From Halobacteriales archaeon QS_6_71_20 (lineage in GTDB: Archaea > Halobacteriota > Halobacteria > Halobacteriales > Haloferacaceae): DNA of 64,000 nt. The position numbers and the translations under genes were made by a program. Below, piece after piece: positions 15,715 to 23,925 of this stretch; position 1 is the first letter of the stretch; each line of letters starts with the position of its first letter. Below the pieces are notes generated by a model that did not search any database, had not been told where the DNA came from, and was given only the letters and a program-made list of their open reading frames with translations. Location of the stretch: assembly GCA_003020945.1 (NCBI GenBank), contig PXRU01000019.1, positions 1 through 64,000 of the forward strand. Direction: 5' to 3'.

Positions 15715-17292
15715 TCAGTCCGCCCGGGTCGCGTCGCCGTCGCCGCCGCGGACGAAGCGGTCGTACGCCGACAGGAAGTCCTCGTCGGCCTCGGCGGTGC
15801 GCTCCCAGTCGTCGAGGCCGCGCTCGGCGTCGGTGCCGGGGATCAGGTTGTCGAGGGCGAACGCGACGACGCCGCCGACGGCGATGCCGGTCGAGCCGAC
15901 GACGAACACGGTGTTCGCGACCGCGTCGGCGCCCAGCACCGCGCCGAACACGGGGACGGCGGCCATACTCCGCGCGAAGTAGGTGGCGCCGCCGACGCCG
16001 TCGGGCGCCGCCGCGGCGACGTTCGAGAAGTACTCCGGGACGAACAGGCCGGCGAACAGCGACACGCCGAGCACGAACAGGTTCCGCTGGGAGTCGAGGT
16101 CGACGTACTTCAGGTTCGCGAGGCCGACGCCGACGATCTGGCCGAACATGGCGACGTAGAGCCCGCCGATCACCGGGTCGGGGACCGTCGAGATGAGCGC
16201 GCCGAACGGCCCGAAGAAGCCGACGACGAGCATCGCCGCCGCGCCGACCTGGACGACGTAGCGGGAGGCGACGCCCGTGAGGCCGATCGCGCCGATGTTC
16301 TCGGAGTAGGAGGTCGACCCGCCCGCGCCCATGGCGCCCGCGAACACGTTCGCGAGCCCCTCCATCCCGATGCCGTGGGTGATGCGCCGCTCGGAGGGGG
16401 CGCCCGTCCCGGAGAGCCGCGCGACGGCGTGGTAGTCGCCGAGCGACTCCACGATGGAGGCGATCACGCCCGCGAGCATCCCGACGACGAAGCCCGTCGT
16501 CACCCGCGGCACTCCCCACTGGAAGGGGTAGATCGCGACCGAGAGCGGCGCCTCCGCCACCGGCGTCAGCGAGACGTGGCCGGGCGTTCCGGGGGCGTAC
16601 ACGCCCGACAGCGACAGCGCGAGCGCGACGCAGTAGGCGACGACGATCCCCAGCAACACCGGGAACAGCCGGAACGCCCGCGCCCGGTCGCCGAGCAGCT
16701 GCGAGAAGACGGCGATGAGCCCGAACGTGAACAGCAGCAGCGGCCAGTTCTGGGTCGCGTTCGCCACCTGCGGCGCGGTGAACAGCGTCAGCCCGATGAG
16801 GACGATCACCGGCGCGATCACCACCGGGGAGAAGAACCGCCGGAGGCGACCCACCAGCCCGAGGTAGCCCAGCGCCACCTCGAACAGCGCGGCGACGACG
16901 ATCGCGCCCTGGAGCTGCAGCAGCGCCGCGCGCCACGCCGCCACGCCGCCGTCGGGCGGGTTCGCGACGACGACGCCGACGATGGCCAGCGCCGGCGCCA
17001 ACATCGAGAACGGCGCTCCCTGGACGATGGGGTAGCGGTTCCCGAGCGTCGTCTGCGCGAGCGTCGCCACCCCCGAGACGACGAAGAACGTCCCGACGAA
17101 CCGCGGGACGAACTCGTCGGGCATCCCCATCGCGCCCGCCAGGATCAGCGGGACGGCGATGTTCGCGCCGACCATCGTGAGGTAGTGTTGGATCCCCAGC
17201 CCCAGCGACCGGAGCAGCGGCGGCCTGTCGTCGATCCCGTAGGTGAGCAGCGATCCGCCCTCGCCGTCGCCCCCATTGGTGTCCCCTGGCAT
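15715..17292 (-). CDS. NCS2-family nucleobase permease (uracil/xanthine type)
   Basis: A 525-aa membrane transporter with 12-14 predicted helices. Family hallmarks include GIQHYLTMVGANIAVPLILAG at the N-terminus, QGAPFSMLAPALAI in TM3, and the signature ENIGAIGLTGVASRYV in the central region. It imports uracil, xanthine or another nucleobase with a proton or sodium ion; the substrate cannot be fixed from motifs alone. It sits between a prolidase and a PfkB kinase on the same strand, consistent with purine or pyrimidine salvage alongside purA and the BMP-type importer elsewhere in the window. Confidence 0.92.
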   Translation of the reverse strand: MPGDTNGGDGEGGSLLTYGIDDRPPLLRSLGLGIQHYLTMVGANIAVPLILAGAMGMPDEFVPRFVGTFFVVSGVATLAQTTLGNRYPIVQGAPFSMLAPALAIVGVVVANPPDGGVAAWRAALLQLQGAIVVAALFEVALGYLGLVGRLRRFFSPVVIAPVIVLIGLTLFTAPQVANATQNWPLLLFTFGLIAVFSQLLGDRARAFRLFPVLLGIVVAYCVALALSLSGVYAPGTPGHVSLTPVAEAPLSVAIYPFQWGVPRVTTGFVVGMLAGVIASIVESLGDYHAVARLSGTGAPSERRITHGIGMEGLANVFAGAMGAGGSTSYSENIGAIGLTGVASRYVVQVGAAAMLVVGFFGPFGALISTVPDPVIGGLYVAMFGQIVGVGLANLKYVDLDSQRNLFVLGVSLFAGLFVPEYFSNVAAAAPDGVGGATYFARSMAAVPVFGAVLGADAVANTVFVVGSTGIAVGGVVAFALDNLIPGTDAERGLDDWERTAEADEDFLSAYDRFVRGGDGDATRAD

Positions 17293-17421
17293 CTCGCTCG
17301 TCCCTTCTCGCTATTGGACTTCAGGCTGCCGTTCCAGCGACCCTCGTATCGACCGGCGGCCGAGACCGGCGGCGGTCGTGTGCCGCCCGACAGCCGTCGA
17401 CGCCGCCGACCCTGCGGGGAG

Positions 17422-18369
17422 TCACGCTCCGTCCAGCAGCGACTCGACGGCCGCCCGCGTCGGCAGCGCCGCCATCGCGCCCTGGGCGGTCGTCGCCCGC
17501 GCGCCGACGGCGTCGCCGAAGCGGAGCGCGGCCGCGAGCCCCTCGCCGCCGTCCAGCGCCTCGATCGCGCCGGCGGTGAACGCGTCGCCCGCGCCGGTCG
17601 TGTCGACCACGTCGGCGTCGAACCCCGGATGTGCGGCGGCGTCGGCGCCCCACGGCGCCGCGGCCGTCGAGCGGCCCACCGCCCCCGCCGCGCCGCGGGT
17701 GACAAGCGCCGTGTGGGGGCCGTCGGCGACGACGGCCTCGGCGAGCGCGGCGGCGTCGCCCGCGTAGCCGGCCGGCTCCAGGTCCTCCGCGGAGGCGACG
17801 ACCACGTCCACGCCCGAGAGCGCGCGCGCCAGCGTCTCCGCGTAGTCGAACTCCCGCCACAGCGACGGCCGCGCGTTCGGGTCGAACGAGACGGTCACGC
17901 CGGCCGGGGCGCGCTCGAGCAGGTCGAACACGGCCGAGCGGGCCGGCTCGCGGGCGAGCGCGACCCCGCCGACGTGGAGCCACTCCAGCCCCGACAGCGT
18001 CGCGTCGTCGACCCGCCCCGCCGCCAGGCGGGTGCTCGCGGTCCCGTCGAGGTACAGCGAGAAGGAGCGGTCGCCCGCGGCGTCGAGCGCGACGACCGCC
18101 AGCCCGGTCGGCTCCTCGGGGTCGCGCTCGACGTACGCGTCGGGCAGCCCCGCCTCGCGCAGCGTCGCCGCGAGGAAGTCGCCGAAGCCGTCGGCGCCCA
18201 GCCGGGTCCACAGGCCGGGCGCGTCGCCGAGGCGGGCCAGCCCGACGGCGACGTTCGCGGGCGCGCCGCCGGGCCGGCGGACGTACGCGTCCGCGTCGCC
18301 GGGGTCGCCCGCGGCGGCCGCCTCGGGGTGGAGGTCGACGATGCACTCGCCGACGACGAGCCGCCTCAC
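17422..18369 (-). CDS. PfkB-family carbohydrate kinase
   Basis: A 315-aa ribokinase-fold sugar kinase. The N-terminus VRRLVVGECIVDLHPE, the PfkB signature 1 (GGAPANVAVGLARLG, about residues 34-48), and signature 2 with the catalytic DTTGAGDAFTAG loop are all present. The start is GTG 18369, which overlaps the TGA of the upstream isomerase (GTGA), so the pair is translationally coupled. Substrate could be fructose, 2-keto-3-deoxygluconate or a nucleoside; a sugar isomerase partner favours a ketose or ketoacid. Confidence 0.9.
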   Translation of the reverse strand: MRRLVVGECIVDLHPEAAAAGDPGDADAYVRRPGGAPANVAVGLARLGDAPGLWTRLGADGFGDFLAATLREAGLPDAYVERDPEEPTGLAVVALDAAGDRSFSLYLDGTASTRLAAGRVDDATLSGLEWLHVGGVALAREPARSAVFDLLERAPAGVTVSFDPNARPSLWREFDYAETLARALSGVDVVVASAEDLEPAGYAGDAAALAEAVVADGPHTALVTRGAAGAVGRSTAAAPWGADAAAHPGFDADVVDTTGAGDAFTAGAIEALDGGEGLAAALRFGDAVGARATTAQGAMAALPTRAAVESLLDGA

Positions 18370-19166
18370 GCCTCCACCCCGACGGCTGCGAGCACCGAGT
18401 CGAGGCGGGCGGCGCTGTGGCCGAGATAGTCGACGTCGCGGGTGAACACCTCCGCCGAGAGCGTCCCCGTCCAGTCGGCCGGGAGCGTCCCGAGCACGCG
18501 CTCGAAGTCGAGAAAGCCCGCGCCCAGCGGGAGGTGTTCGTCGTCGGCGCCGCGCACGTCGTTGAGGTGGAAATGCGAGATCCGGTCGGCGTGCTCCCCG
18601 ACGAGCGCCGCGATGCCGTCGTCGTCGCGGCCGTCGACGCGGGCGTGGCCGGTGTCGAGACACATCGACACGTCCGTCCGCTCCAGCAGCTCCGGCATCC
18701 CGTTCGTGTCGAAGCGGCCGCGCGGAACGTTCTCGGCGACGATCTCGACGCCGCGGTCGCGCGCGAACTCGTCGAGCCGGCGCACCGACTCGACGATACG
18801 GTCGCCGAGCGCGTCGGCGTCGTGTGCGGGCGACCACGCCGACGAAGTGGGATGCAGCGTCGCCGTCCGGGCGCCGAGGTCGGCCGCCAGTTCGACGTGG
18901 GCCTCGAGCTCCGCGAGCGAGCCCGAGCGGACCGCGTCGAACGGCGACCCCGGGTCGATCGAGCCGAACGGTAGGTGGACGGCGAGTCCGACCCCGTGGG
19001 TCGACAGCGCCTCGCGGACGGCGTCGCGCCGGGGGGCCAGCCGGTCGCGGGCGCCCGCGCCGTCAAGCATCAGCTCGACGAAGTCGTAGCTGTGGTCGGC
19101 GGCGGCGGCGACCGCCTCGCGGTGGTCCATGCCGATCTGCGTGACGAACCCGGTGTCGACGTCCAT
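18366..19166 (-). CDS. Sugar phosphate isomerase/epimerase, TIM barrel
   Basis: A 266-aa AP-endonuclease-2-like TIM barrel. The order of metal-binding loops fits the family: ELMLDG in the first strands, HLPFGSIDPG, IVAENVPRGRFDTN (Glu), CLDTGHARVDG (Asp, His), HFHLNDVRGADDEHLPLG (His, Asp) and SAEVF (Glu). ATG 19166 gives the barrel's first strand. Its TGA overlaps the start of the PfkB kinase, so they probably act in sequence on one sugar. Endonuclease IV activity cannot be excluded from sequence alone, but the pairing argues for sugar isomerisation. Confidence 0.85.
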   Translation of the reverse strand: MDVDTGFVTQIGMDHREAVAAAADHSYDFVELMLDGAGARDRLAPRRDAVREALSTHGVGLAVHLPFGSIDPGSPFDAVRSGSLAELEAHVELAADLGARTATLHPTSSAWSPAHDADALGDRIVESVRRLDEFARDRGVEIVAENVPRGRFDTNGMPELLERTDVSMCLDTGHARVDGRDDDGIAALVGEHADRISHFHLNDVRGADDEHLPLGAGFLDFERVLGTLPADWTGTLSAEVFTRDVDYLGHSAARLDSVLAAVGVEA

Positions 19167-19237
19167 ACTGGACGTAGCGCGGGGGCGACACTTCGACCCA
19201 CCGGACCGCTCATGTCGACGGCTCCCGATGGCCGCGT

Positions 19238-19615
19238 ATGGACGCGCTCGGTCCGCTCGACGACCACGTCGCCGAGGTAGCGGCCACGGCCGACCTGGAC
19301 GAGTCGGCGCTGCGGGAGACGCTCGCGCGGATGCAGTCGGACGTACGCTCGTACCCCGGCGTCGCCGACATCGTCCTCGAGTACCGCCGAGCCTTCGCGT
19401 ACGACCCGCTGGTCCGCCGCGACGGCCGGCGCTACTTCCTGCTGGTGCCGCCGCGGGTGTGGACGGAGTTCGCCGCGACGCTGGACGCCAGCGCGGCCGT
19501 GGTGGCCGCCGCGAGGGCGGTCCACGACCGCGTGTTCGCGGAGGCGACGGAGCTGTCGCCCGGGGAGCGCGGCGACTGGGAGCCGCTGGTGTTCGTCGCC
19601 GAGTCGGCGCCGTGA
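19238..19615 (+). CDS. Haloarchaeal conserved protein, 125 aa
   Basis: A soluble acidic protein divergent from the isomerase (71-nt spacer). It starts with a helical region (DDHVAEVAATADLDESALRETLARMQSDVRSYPGVADIVLEYRR), then FLLVPPRVWTEFAATLDASAAVVAAARAVHDRVFAEAT, and ends EPLVFVAES. The evenly halophilic composition supports a real gene. I do not recognise a family. Its 3' end meets decayed sequence on the other strand. Confidence 0.7.
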   Translation: MDALGPLDDHVAEVAATADLDESALRETLARMQSDVRSYPGVADIVLEYRRAFAYDPLVRRDGRRYFLLVPPRVWTEFAATLDASAAVVAAARAVHDRVFAEATELSPGERGDWEPLVFVAESAP

Positions 19616-19621
19616 GTCGCC

Positions 19622-19896
19622 GCGGAGGAGCCGCACGGCCGTGAGCGTCGTCCCGGCCGGCAGTCGGACCCCGAACGGGGCCGTCCACAGCGACACACAC
19701 ACACCGGCATGACCGCCAGCGCGACGCCAGCGTGGTCCGCGCGCCCGCGGGTCCGGAGGCACGCGAGCGGCCCCGTGACCGTCGAGACCGCGGCGGATCC
19801 GAAGGTGACGGCCACGAGTGCGGTGAACAGGTGCTCGATCGCCGATCGTTGTCGGACGGTCGCCGGGGTGGCGTCACGGGTTCGGCCCCGGAACCA
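19622..19896 (-). pseudogene. Remnant of a two-helix membrane protein, frame broken at (AC)6
   Basis: Reading the reverse strand from 19896, one frame encodes a basic region, then ATVRQRSAIEHLFTALVAV and a hydrophobic segment continuing toward GVALAVM. At the dinucleotide tract (AC)6 at 19693-19704 this frame turns into Cys/Arg-rich nonsense, while the adjacent frame continues VSLWTAPFGVRLPAGTTL and on to VRLLRGDS. Removing one AC unit would join the two. There is no ATG for the upstream part and no stop before the neighbouring gene, so it is probably decayed rather than simply switchable. Confidence 0.45.
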
Positions 19897-19919
19897 TCAG
19901 CCGAGATCCTGGGCGGCGG

Positions 19920-19976
19920 CTACAGCCCCAGCTCGCGGCCGATGACGAGATGCTGGATCTCGCTGGTGCCGCTCGA
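19920..19976 (-). pseudogene. Acyl-CoA dehydrogenase C-terminal tail fragment
   Basis: The reverse strand encodes SGTSEIQHLVIGRELGL and a TAG stop, the same last residues as the intact acyl-CoA dehydrogenase that ends at 20023. At the DNA level 35 nt (19930-19964) are identical to 20032-20066, with scattered differences beyond. No other part of a dehydrogenase is present, so this is either a local tail duplication or the last scrap of a deleted paralogue. Confidence 0.8.
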
Positions 19977-19986
19977 AAGCCCTCGC

Positions 19987-19997
19987 TCGCTCCGCTC
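19987..19997 (+). repeat. TCGCTNCGCTC intergenic motif, copy 1
   Basis: TCGCTCCGCTC in the spacer between the dehydrogenase tail fragment and the intact gene's 3' end, flanked by CTCGC/GCTCG runs. Complementary arms are not obvious here. One of six copies in the window. Confidence 0.6.
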
Positions 19998-20022
19998 GCT
20001 CGCCCTTTTCATGTCCACCAGG

Positions 20023-21165
20023 TCAGAGACCGAGCTCGCGGCCGATGACGAGATGCTGGATCTCGCTCGTGCCCTCGCCGATCTCCATCAGCTTCGCGTC
20101 GCGGTAGAAGCGCTGGGGCGGGAAGTCGGTGGTGTAGCCGTAGCCGCCGTGGACCTGGACGGCGTCCTCGGCGACCTCGCGGGCGGCCTCGCTGGCGTCG
20201 AGCTTCGCCAGCGACGACGCCCGCGTCACGTCCTCGCCGGCGTCGTACATCGCCGCCGCCTTGTGAGTGAGCAGGCGCGCGCGCTCGGTCTTCCGGTGCA
20301 TGTCCACGACCGTGTCGCGGACGGCGTCGAACGACGAGATCGGCCTGCCGAACTGCTCGCGCTCGCCCGAGTACTCCCTGGCCGCCTCGTAGGCGCCCTG
20401 CGCGAGCCCCGTCGACAGCGCGGCGATGGAGATGCGCCCGCCGTCGAGCGTCTTCATCGTCTGCTCCCACCCCTCGCCCTCCGCGCCGAGCAGGCGGTCC
20501 TCCGGGACGCGCACCTCGTCGAGCCGGATCTCGCAGGTGGGCGAACAGTTCAGCCCCATCTTGTCCCACACCGTCGTCACCTCGAAGCCGTCGTCGTTCT
20601 CGGGGTCGACGACGAACGTCGAGATGCCGTCGTACCCCGCGTCCGGGTCGGTGACGGCCTTCACGAGGATCGAGTCGGCGACGGTGGCGTTCGTGATGAA
20701 CTGCTTGGTCCCGTCGATGACGTACTCGTCGCCCTCCTTCCGGGCCGTCGTGTCCATGTCGGAGGCGTCCGACCCCGAGCCGGGCTCGGTGAGCGCCCAC
20801 GCGCCCAGCCCCTCCCCCTCGGCCAGCGGGCGGAGCCACTCCTGCTTCTGCTCGTCGGTGCCGAACAGCTCGATCGGCTTCGCCCCCAGCGAGGTGTGAG
20901 CCACGTACGAGAGGCCGACGCCGCCGGAGACGCGGCCGAGCTCCTCGGCGACGACCGCGTACATGAGCGTGTCGCCGCCGAGCCCGCCGTACTCCTCGGC
21001 GATCGGGACGCCGAGCACGTCGAGCTCCGCGAGCCGGTCGAAGATCCCCGCCGGGAACCGGTGCTCGTCCTCGATCTCCTGGGCGATGGGGGCGATCTCC
21101 TCCTCGCAGAACTCCCGCACCTGGTCGCGGATCATGCGGTGTTCCGCGGGCAGATCGAAGTCCAT
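20023..21165 (-). CDS. Acyl-CoA dehydrogenase
   Basis: FAD enzyme that introduces the alpha,beta double bond into acyl-CoA. The 380-aa chain starts at ATG 21165 (MDFDLPAEHR). It has the N-terminal helical domain, the middle beta domain (WALTEPGSGSDASDM, then the FVVDPENDDGFEVTTVWDKMG region), and the C-terminal helices with QVHGGYGYTTDFPPQRFYRDA. The catalytic Glu is in the conserved EGTSEIQHLVIGREL segment. The substrate chain length cannot be told. DUF4112 lies upstream on the same strand. A copy of its C-terminal tail lies downstream. Confidence 0.95.
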   Translation of the reverse strand: MDFDLPAEHRMIRDQVREFCEEEIAPIAQEIEDEHRFPAGIFDRLAELDVLGVPIAEEYGGLGGDTLMYAVVAEELGRVSGGVGLSYVAHTSLGAKPIELFGTDEQKQEWLRPLAEGEGLGAWALTEPGSGSDASDMDTTARKEGDEYVIDGTKQFITNATVADSILVKAVTDPDAGYDGISTFVVDPENDDGFEVTTVWDKMGLNCSPTCEIRLDEVRVPEDRLLGAEGEGWEQTMKTLDGGRISIAALSTGLAQGAYEAAREYSGEREQFGRPISSFDAVRDTVVDMHRKTERARLLTHKAAAMYDAGEDVTRASSLAKLDASEAAREVAEDAVQVHGGYGYTTDFPPQRFYRDAKLMEIGEGTSEIQHLVIGRELGL

Positions 21166-21231
21166 AGGCAAGTCTTGCGAGGGGCGGGGTATAATTGATG
21201 GGGAGTCGCCGGCGCTGGCTGCGGGCCGACG

Positions 21232-21690
21232 CTACTCGTCGGAGATCTCGATCGAGACCGGGCCCTCGTCGTCCGTCTCGTCGTCCGCGACGGCGACGTC
21301 CTCGGGCTCGTCGTCGGTCGCGCCGACGAACGTCTCGATGTGGGAGACGTTCCACTTGTTCGCCCTGATCGTCGCGTCGAACAGGGGGCCGATGACCGGG
21401 ATCGAGCCGACGGCGGCATCGAGCGCGACGTTCGCGAGCATCCGGGCGACCGTCGACAGCGGCACGCCGAGGTACGCCGCCTCCGCGACGATGTACAGGG
21501 AGACGCCCGCGGACACGAGGTCGCCCGCGCCCGGGATCGCGCCCACCACCGGGTCGAGCCCGACCCACGTGTCCGTCCCGGGGATGCGGACCGCCTCGTC
21601 CATGGCGCGGGCGACCGTTCGGACGCGCCGGAGCACCGGCTCGTCGGCCGATTCGGGCAGGTCCATCGTGAACGGCTCTCGGTCGCTCAT
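21232..21690 (-). CDS. DUF4112 domain membrane protein
   Basis: A 152-aa protein starting at ATG 21690. The conserved DUF4112 core runs about residues 17-115: RVRTVARAMDEAVRIPGT, then GLDPVVGAIPGAGDLVSAGVSLYIVAEAAYLGVP and MLANVALDAAVGSIPVIGPLFDATIRAN. It has two to three hydrophobic segments and a cytosolic acidic tail. Function is unknown; bacterial and archaeal members are small inner-membrane proteins. It precedes the acyl-CoA dehydrogenase by 66 nt. Confidence 0.88.
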   Translation of the reverse strand: MSDREPFTMDLPESADEPVLRRVRTVARAMDEAVRIPGTDTWVGLDPVVGAIPGAGDLVSAGVSLYIVAEAAYLGVPLSTVARMLANVALDAAVGSIPVIGPLFDATIRANKWNVSHIETFVGATDDEPEDVAVADDETDDEGPVSIEISDE

Positions 21691-21833
21691 CACCGCGAGG
21701 GAAACGACTCCGAGGAAAGTGTCTTGCGTCCACACCGGGCCTCCGGGAATCCGGCCCGCCGAGCGGTCGCCGCGACCCTCGCGACGCGACCGGGACGAGC
21801 CGTCGGTCCCGCCGCGTCGGCGGCTTCCCCGCA

Positions 21834-21840
21834 CCTATAT
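21834..21840 (+). promoter_or_regulatory. TATA-like element of the aldehyde dehydrogenase gene
   Basis: CCTATAT lies 26-32 nt upstream of ATG 21866, which supports that start over an in-frame ATG at 21851 that would sit in the promoter-to-start interval. Confidence 0.45.
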
Positions 21841-21865
21841 CACGCCGGTGATGCAAGTTTTGCCC

Positions 21866-23395
21866 ATGAGTCGAGACGACGACGTCTACCGGCAGTACAT
21901 CGACGGCGAGTGGACCGACGGGACGGGCGAGGAGACGTTCCACAGCGAGAACCCCGCCACGGGCGAGCGGATCGGCGAGTTCCGCCGCGGGACGGAGGCG
22001 GACGTCGACCGGGCGGTCGCCGCCGCCGAGGCGGCGTTCGAGGAGTGGAGCGCGCTGAGCCACGTCGACCGCGCGGAGTACCTCTGGGACATCTACCACG
22101 AGCTGAAGCAGCGCCACGAGGAGCTCGGCGAGATCGTCTCCAAGGAGTGCGGCAAGGAGATCAGCGAGGGGAAGGCGGACGTGACGGAGGCGTGGCACAT
22201 GGTCGAGTGGGCCGCGGGCGACGCGCGCCACCCGAAGGGGGACGTGGTCCCCTCGGAGATCCCCAGCAAGGACGCGTACATGCGGCGCCGGCCGCGGGGC
22301 GTCGTCGGCTGCATCACGCCGTGGAACTTCCCGGTCGCGATCCCCTTCTGGCACATGGCCGTCGCCCTGGTCGAGGGCAACACGGTCGTCTGGAAGCCGG
22401 CCGAGCAGACGCCGTGGTGCGCCCAGGTCGTCGCCGAGATGTTCGAGGACGCGGGGATCCCCGACGGCGTGTTCAACATGGTCCAGGGGTACGGCGACGC
22501 CGGCAGCGCAGTCGTCGAGGACGACCGCGTCGACACGGTCCTGTTCACCGGCTCCGCGGAGGTCGGCCAGGGGATCGCGAGCAAAGTCGGCGGCGAGCCC
22601 GGCAAGCTCGCGGCCTGTGAGATGGGCGGCAAGAACGGGATCGTGATCACCGAGGAGGCCGACCTCGACGTCGCGGTCCACTCGGCGGTGATGAGCTCGT
22701 TCAAGACGACCGGCCAGCGCTGCGTCTCCTCCGAGCGGCTGATCGTCCACGAGGAGGTGTACGACGAGTTCAAGCAGCGGTTCGTCGCCAACGCCGAGCG
22801 CGTCGCCGTCGGCGACCCCCTCGACGAGGACACGTTCATGGGCCCGCTCATCGAGGCCGAGCACGTCGAGAAGGTGTCCCGCTACAACCAGCTCGCGAGA
22901 GACGAGGGCGTGAACGTGCTCGTCGACCGCGAGGAGCTGGAGCCCGAGGAGATCCCCGAAGGCCACGAGGACGGCCACTGGGTCGGGCCGTTCGTGTACG
23001 AGGCCGACGCCCACGAGAACCTCCGGTGCACCCACGAGGAGGTGTTCGGCCCGCACGTCGCCCTGCTGAAGTACGGCGGCGACATCGACGAGGCCGTCGA
23101 GATCCACAACGACACCGACTACGGGCTCGCGGGGGCGATCATCTCCGAGGACTACCGACAGATCAACCGCTACCGCGACACCGCCGAGGTCGGGCTGGCG
23201 TACGGCAACCTCCCGTGTATCGGCGCGGAGGTCCAGCTGCCGTTCGGCGGCGTGAAGAAGTCCGGCAACGGCTACCCGAGCGCGCGGGAGGTCATCGAGG
23301 CGGTGACCGAGCGGACGGCGTGGACGCTCAACAACTCCACGGAGATCGAGATGGCACAGGGCCTCTCGGCCGACATCAAGACCCGGGAGGACTGA
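21866..23395 (+). CDS. Aldehyde dehydrogenase family protein
   Basis: NAD(P)-dependent aldehyde oxidation in the cytoplasm. The 509-aa chain has the GCITPWNFPVAIPFW and WKPAEQTPW cofactor segments, FTGSAEVGQGIASK, catalytic Glu252 (ACEMGGKNG) and nucleophile Cys286 (TTGQRCVSSERL). It also has the EEVFGPHVALLKY and PFGGVKKSGNGYPSARE C-terminal blocks. The GKNG in place of the more usual GKNP, and the KKSGNGYPSARE end, place it near the succinic or aminoadipic semialdehyde branch, but substrate is open. Divergent from DUF4112. Confidence 0.95.
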   Translation: MSRDDDVYRQYIDGEWTDGTGEETFHSENPATGERIGEFRRGTEADVDRAVAAAEAAFEEWSALSHVDRAEYLWDIYHELKQRHEELGEIVSKECGKEISEGKADVTEAWHMVEWAAGDARHPKGDVVPSEIPSKDAYMRRRPRGVVGCITPWNFPVAIPFWHMAVALVEGNTVVWKPAEQTPWCAQVVAEMFEDAGIPDGVFNMVQGYGDAGSAVVEDDRVDTVLFTGSAEVGQGIASKVGGEPGKLAACEMGGKNGIVITEEADLDVAVHSAVMSSFKTTGQRCVSSERLIVHEEVYDEFKQRFVANAERVAVGDPLDEDTFMGPLIEAEHVEKVSRYNQLARDEGVNVLVDREELEPEEIPEGHEDGHWVGPFVYEADAHENLRCTHEEVFGPHVALLKYGGDIDEAVEIHNDTDYGLAGAIISEDYRQINRYRDTAEVGLAYGNLPCIGAEVQLPFGGVKKSGNGYPSAREVIEAVTERTAWTLNNSTEIEMAQGLSADIKTRED

Positions 23396-23925
23396 ACGCA
23401 CGGGACGGCCCGCGACTCCCCCCGCGCGGTCGACGCCGATGCCGAGCGACGGAGCCTCGACTCCCTGCCCGTGCGCCCGAAAGGGATGGATCTGCTCCCG
23501 GCTGCAGTCCGGAACGGCGGTCCGACCCACCCGCCGCGACGCGACCGGCGCGGTGTGGAACGCCGACGCGGCACGGTGGGGGGGGGTGAGGTGGTACGGT
23601 GTGGATGCGATCCGCGGGGGAGCCATCGGCCGGAAGCGGGAGCGGGAGCGGGAGTTGCTCCGGCCGTCCCGGGCGGATGGGCGAAACGCCGTCGCCCGGC
23701 CGGTCCCCGATTCGCGCGGTACGTGACGTCCCATGGCCCGCGAAGCCGAACCGATCGACCGGGTAGTCGAACCGACCGGGCACGCTGGGGGGAGTGGCCG
23801 GTCGGGGTTCGAGCCCGCGGTATCACGAGAAGGACGCGTCCGACACTTCAACGCTCCGCCCGAGTTATCGCTCGTGATTCTCGCGTGGCCGGTAGGGTTT
23901 CCCCGGTCCACCCCGTCCGGGCCGT
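23396..23925. other. 530-nt intergenic region without a convincing gene
   Basis: Open frames exist on both strands, but their translations are Arg/Pro-rich and lack the acidic composition of neighbouring proteins. The stretch contains a G8 run (about 23579-23586), GGGAGC repeats near 23640-23655, and a T-arm-like GGTTCGAGCC near 23803 that does not extend to a cloverleaf. The promoter of the next gene must lie in its right half; GAGTTATCG near 23861 is the best TATA-like stretch. Confidence 0.5.

Noticed and set aside
14279-18429. Long open frames on both strands overlapping prolidase, permease and kinase genes
   Set aside because: Composition is basic and repetitive, unlike acidic halophile proteins, and the true genes have catalytic residues in order.
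23740-23830. Possible tRNA ending in a T-arm-like GGTTCGAGCC
   Set aside because: The T stem has a mismatch and no matching acceptor, D or anticodon arm could be built within 75-95 nt.
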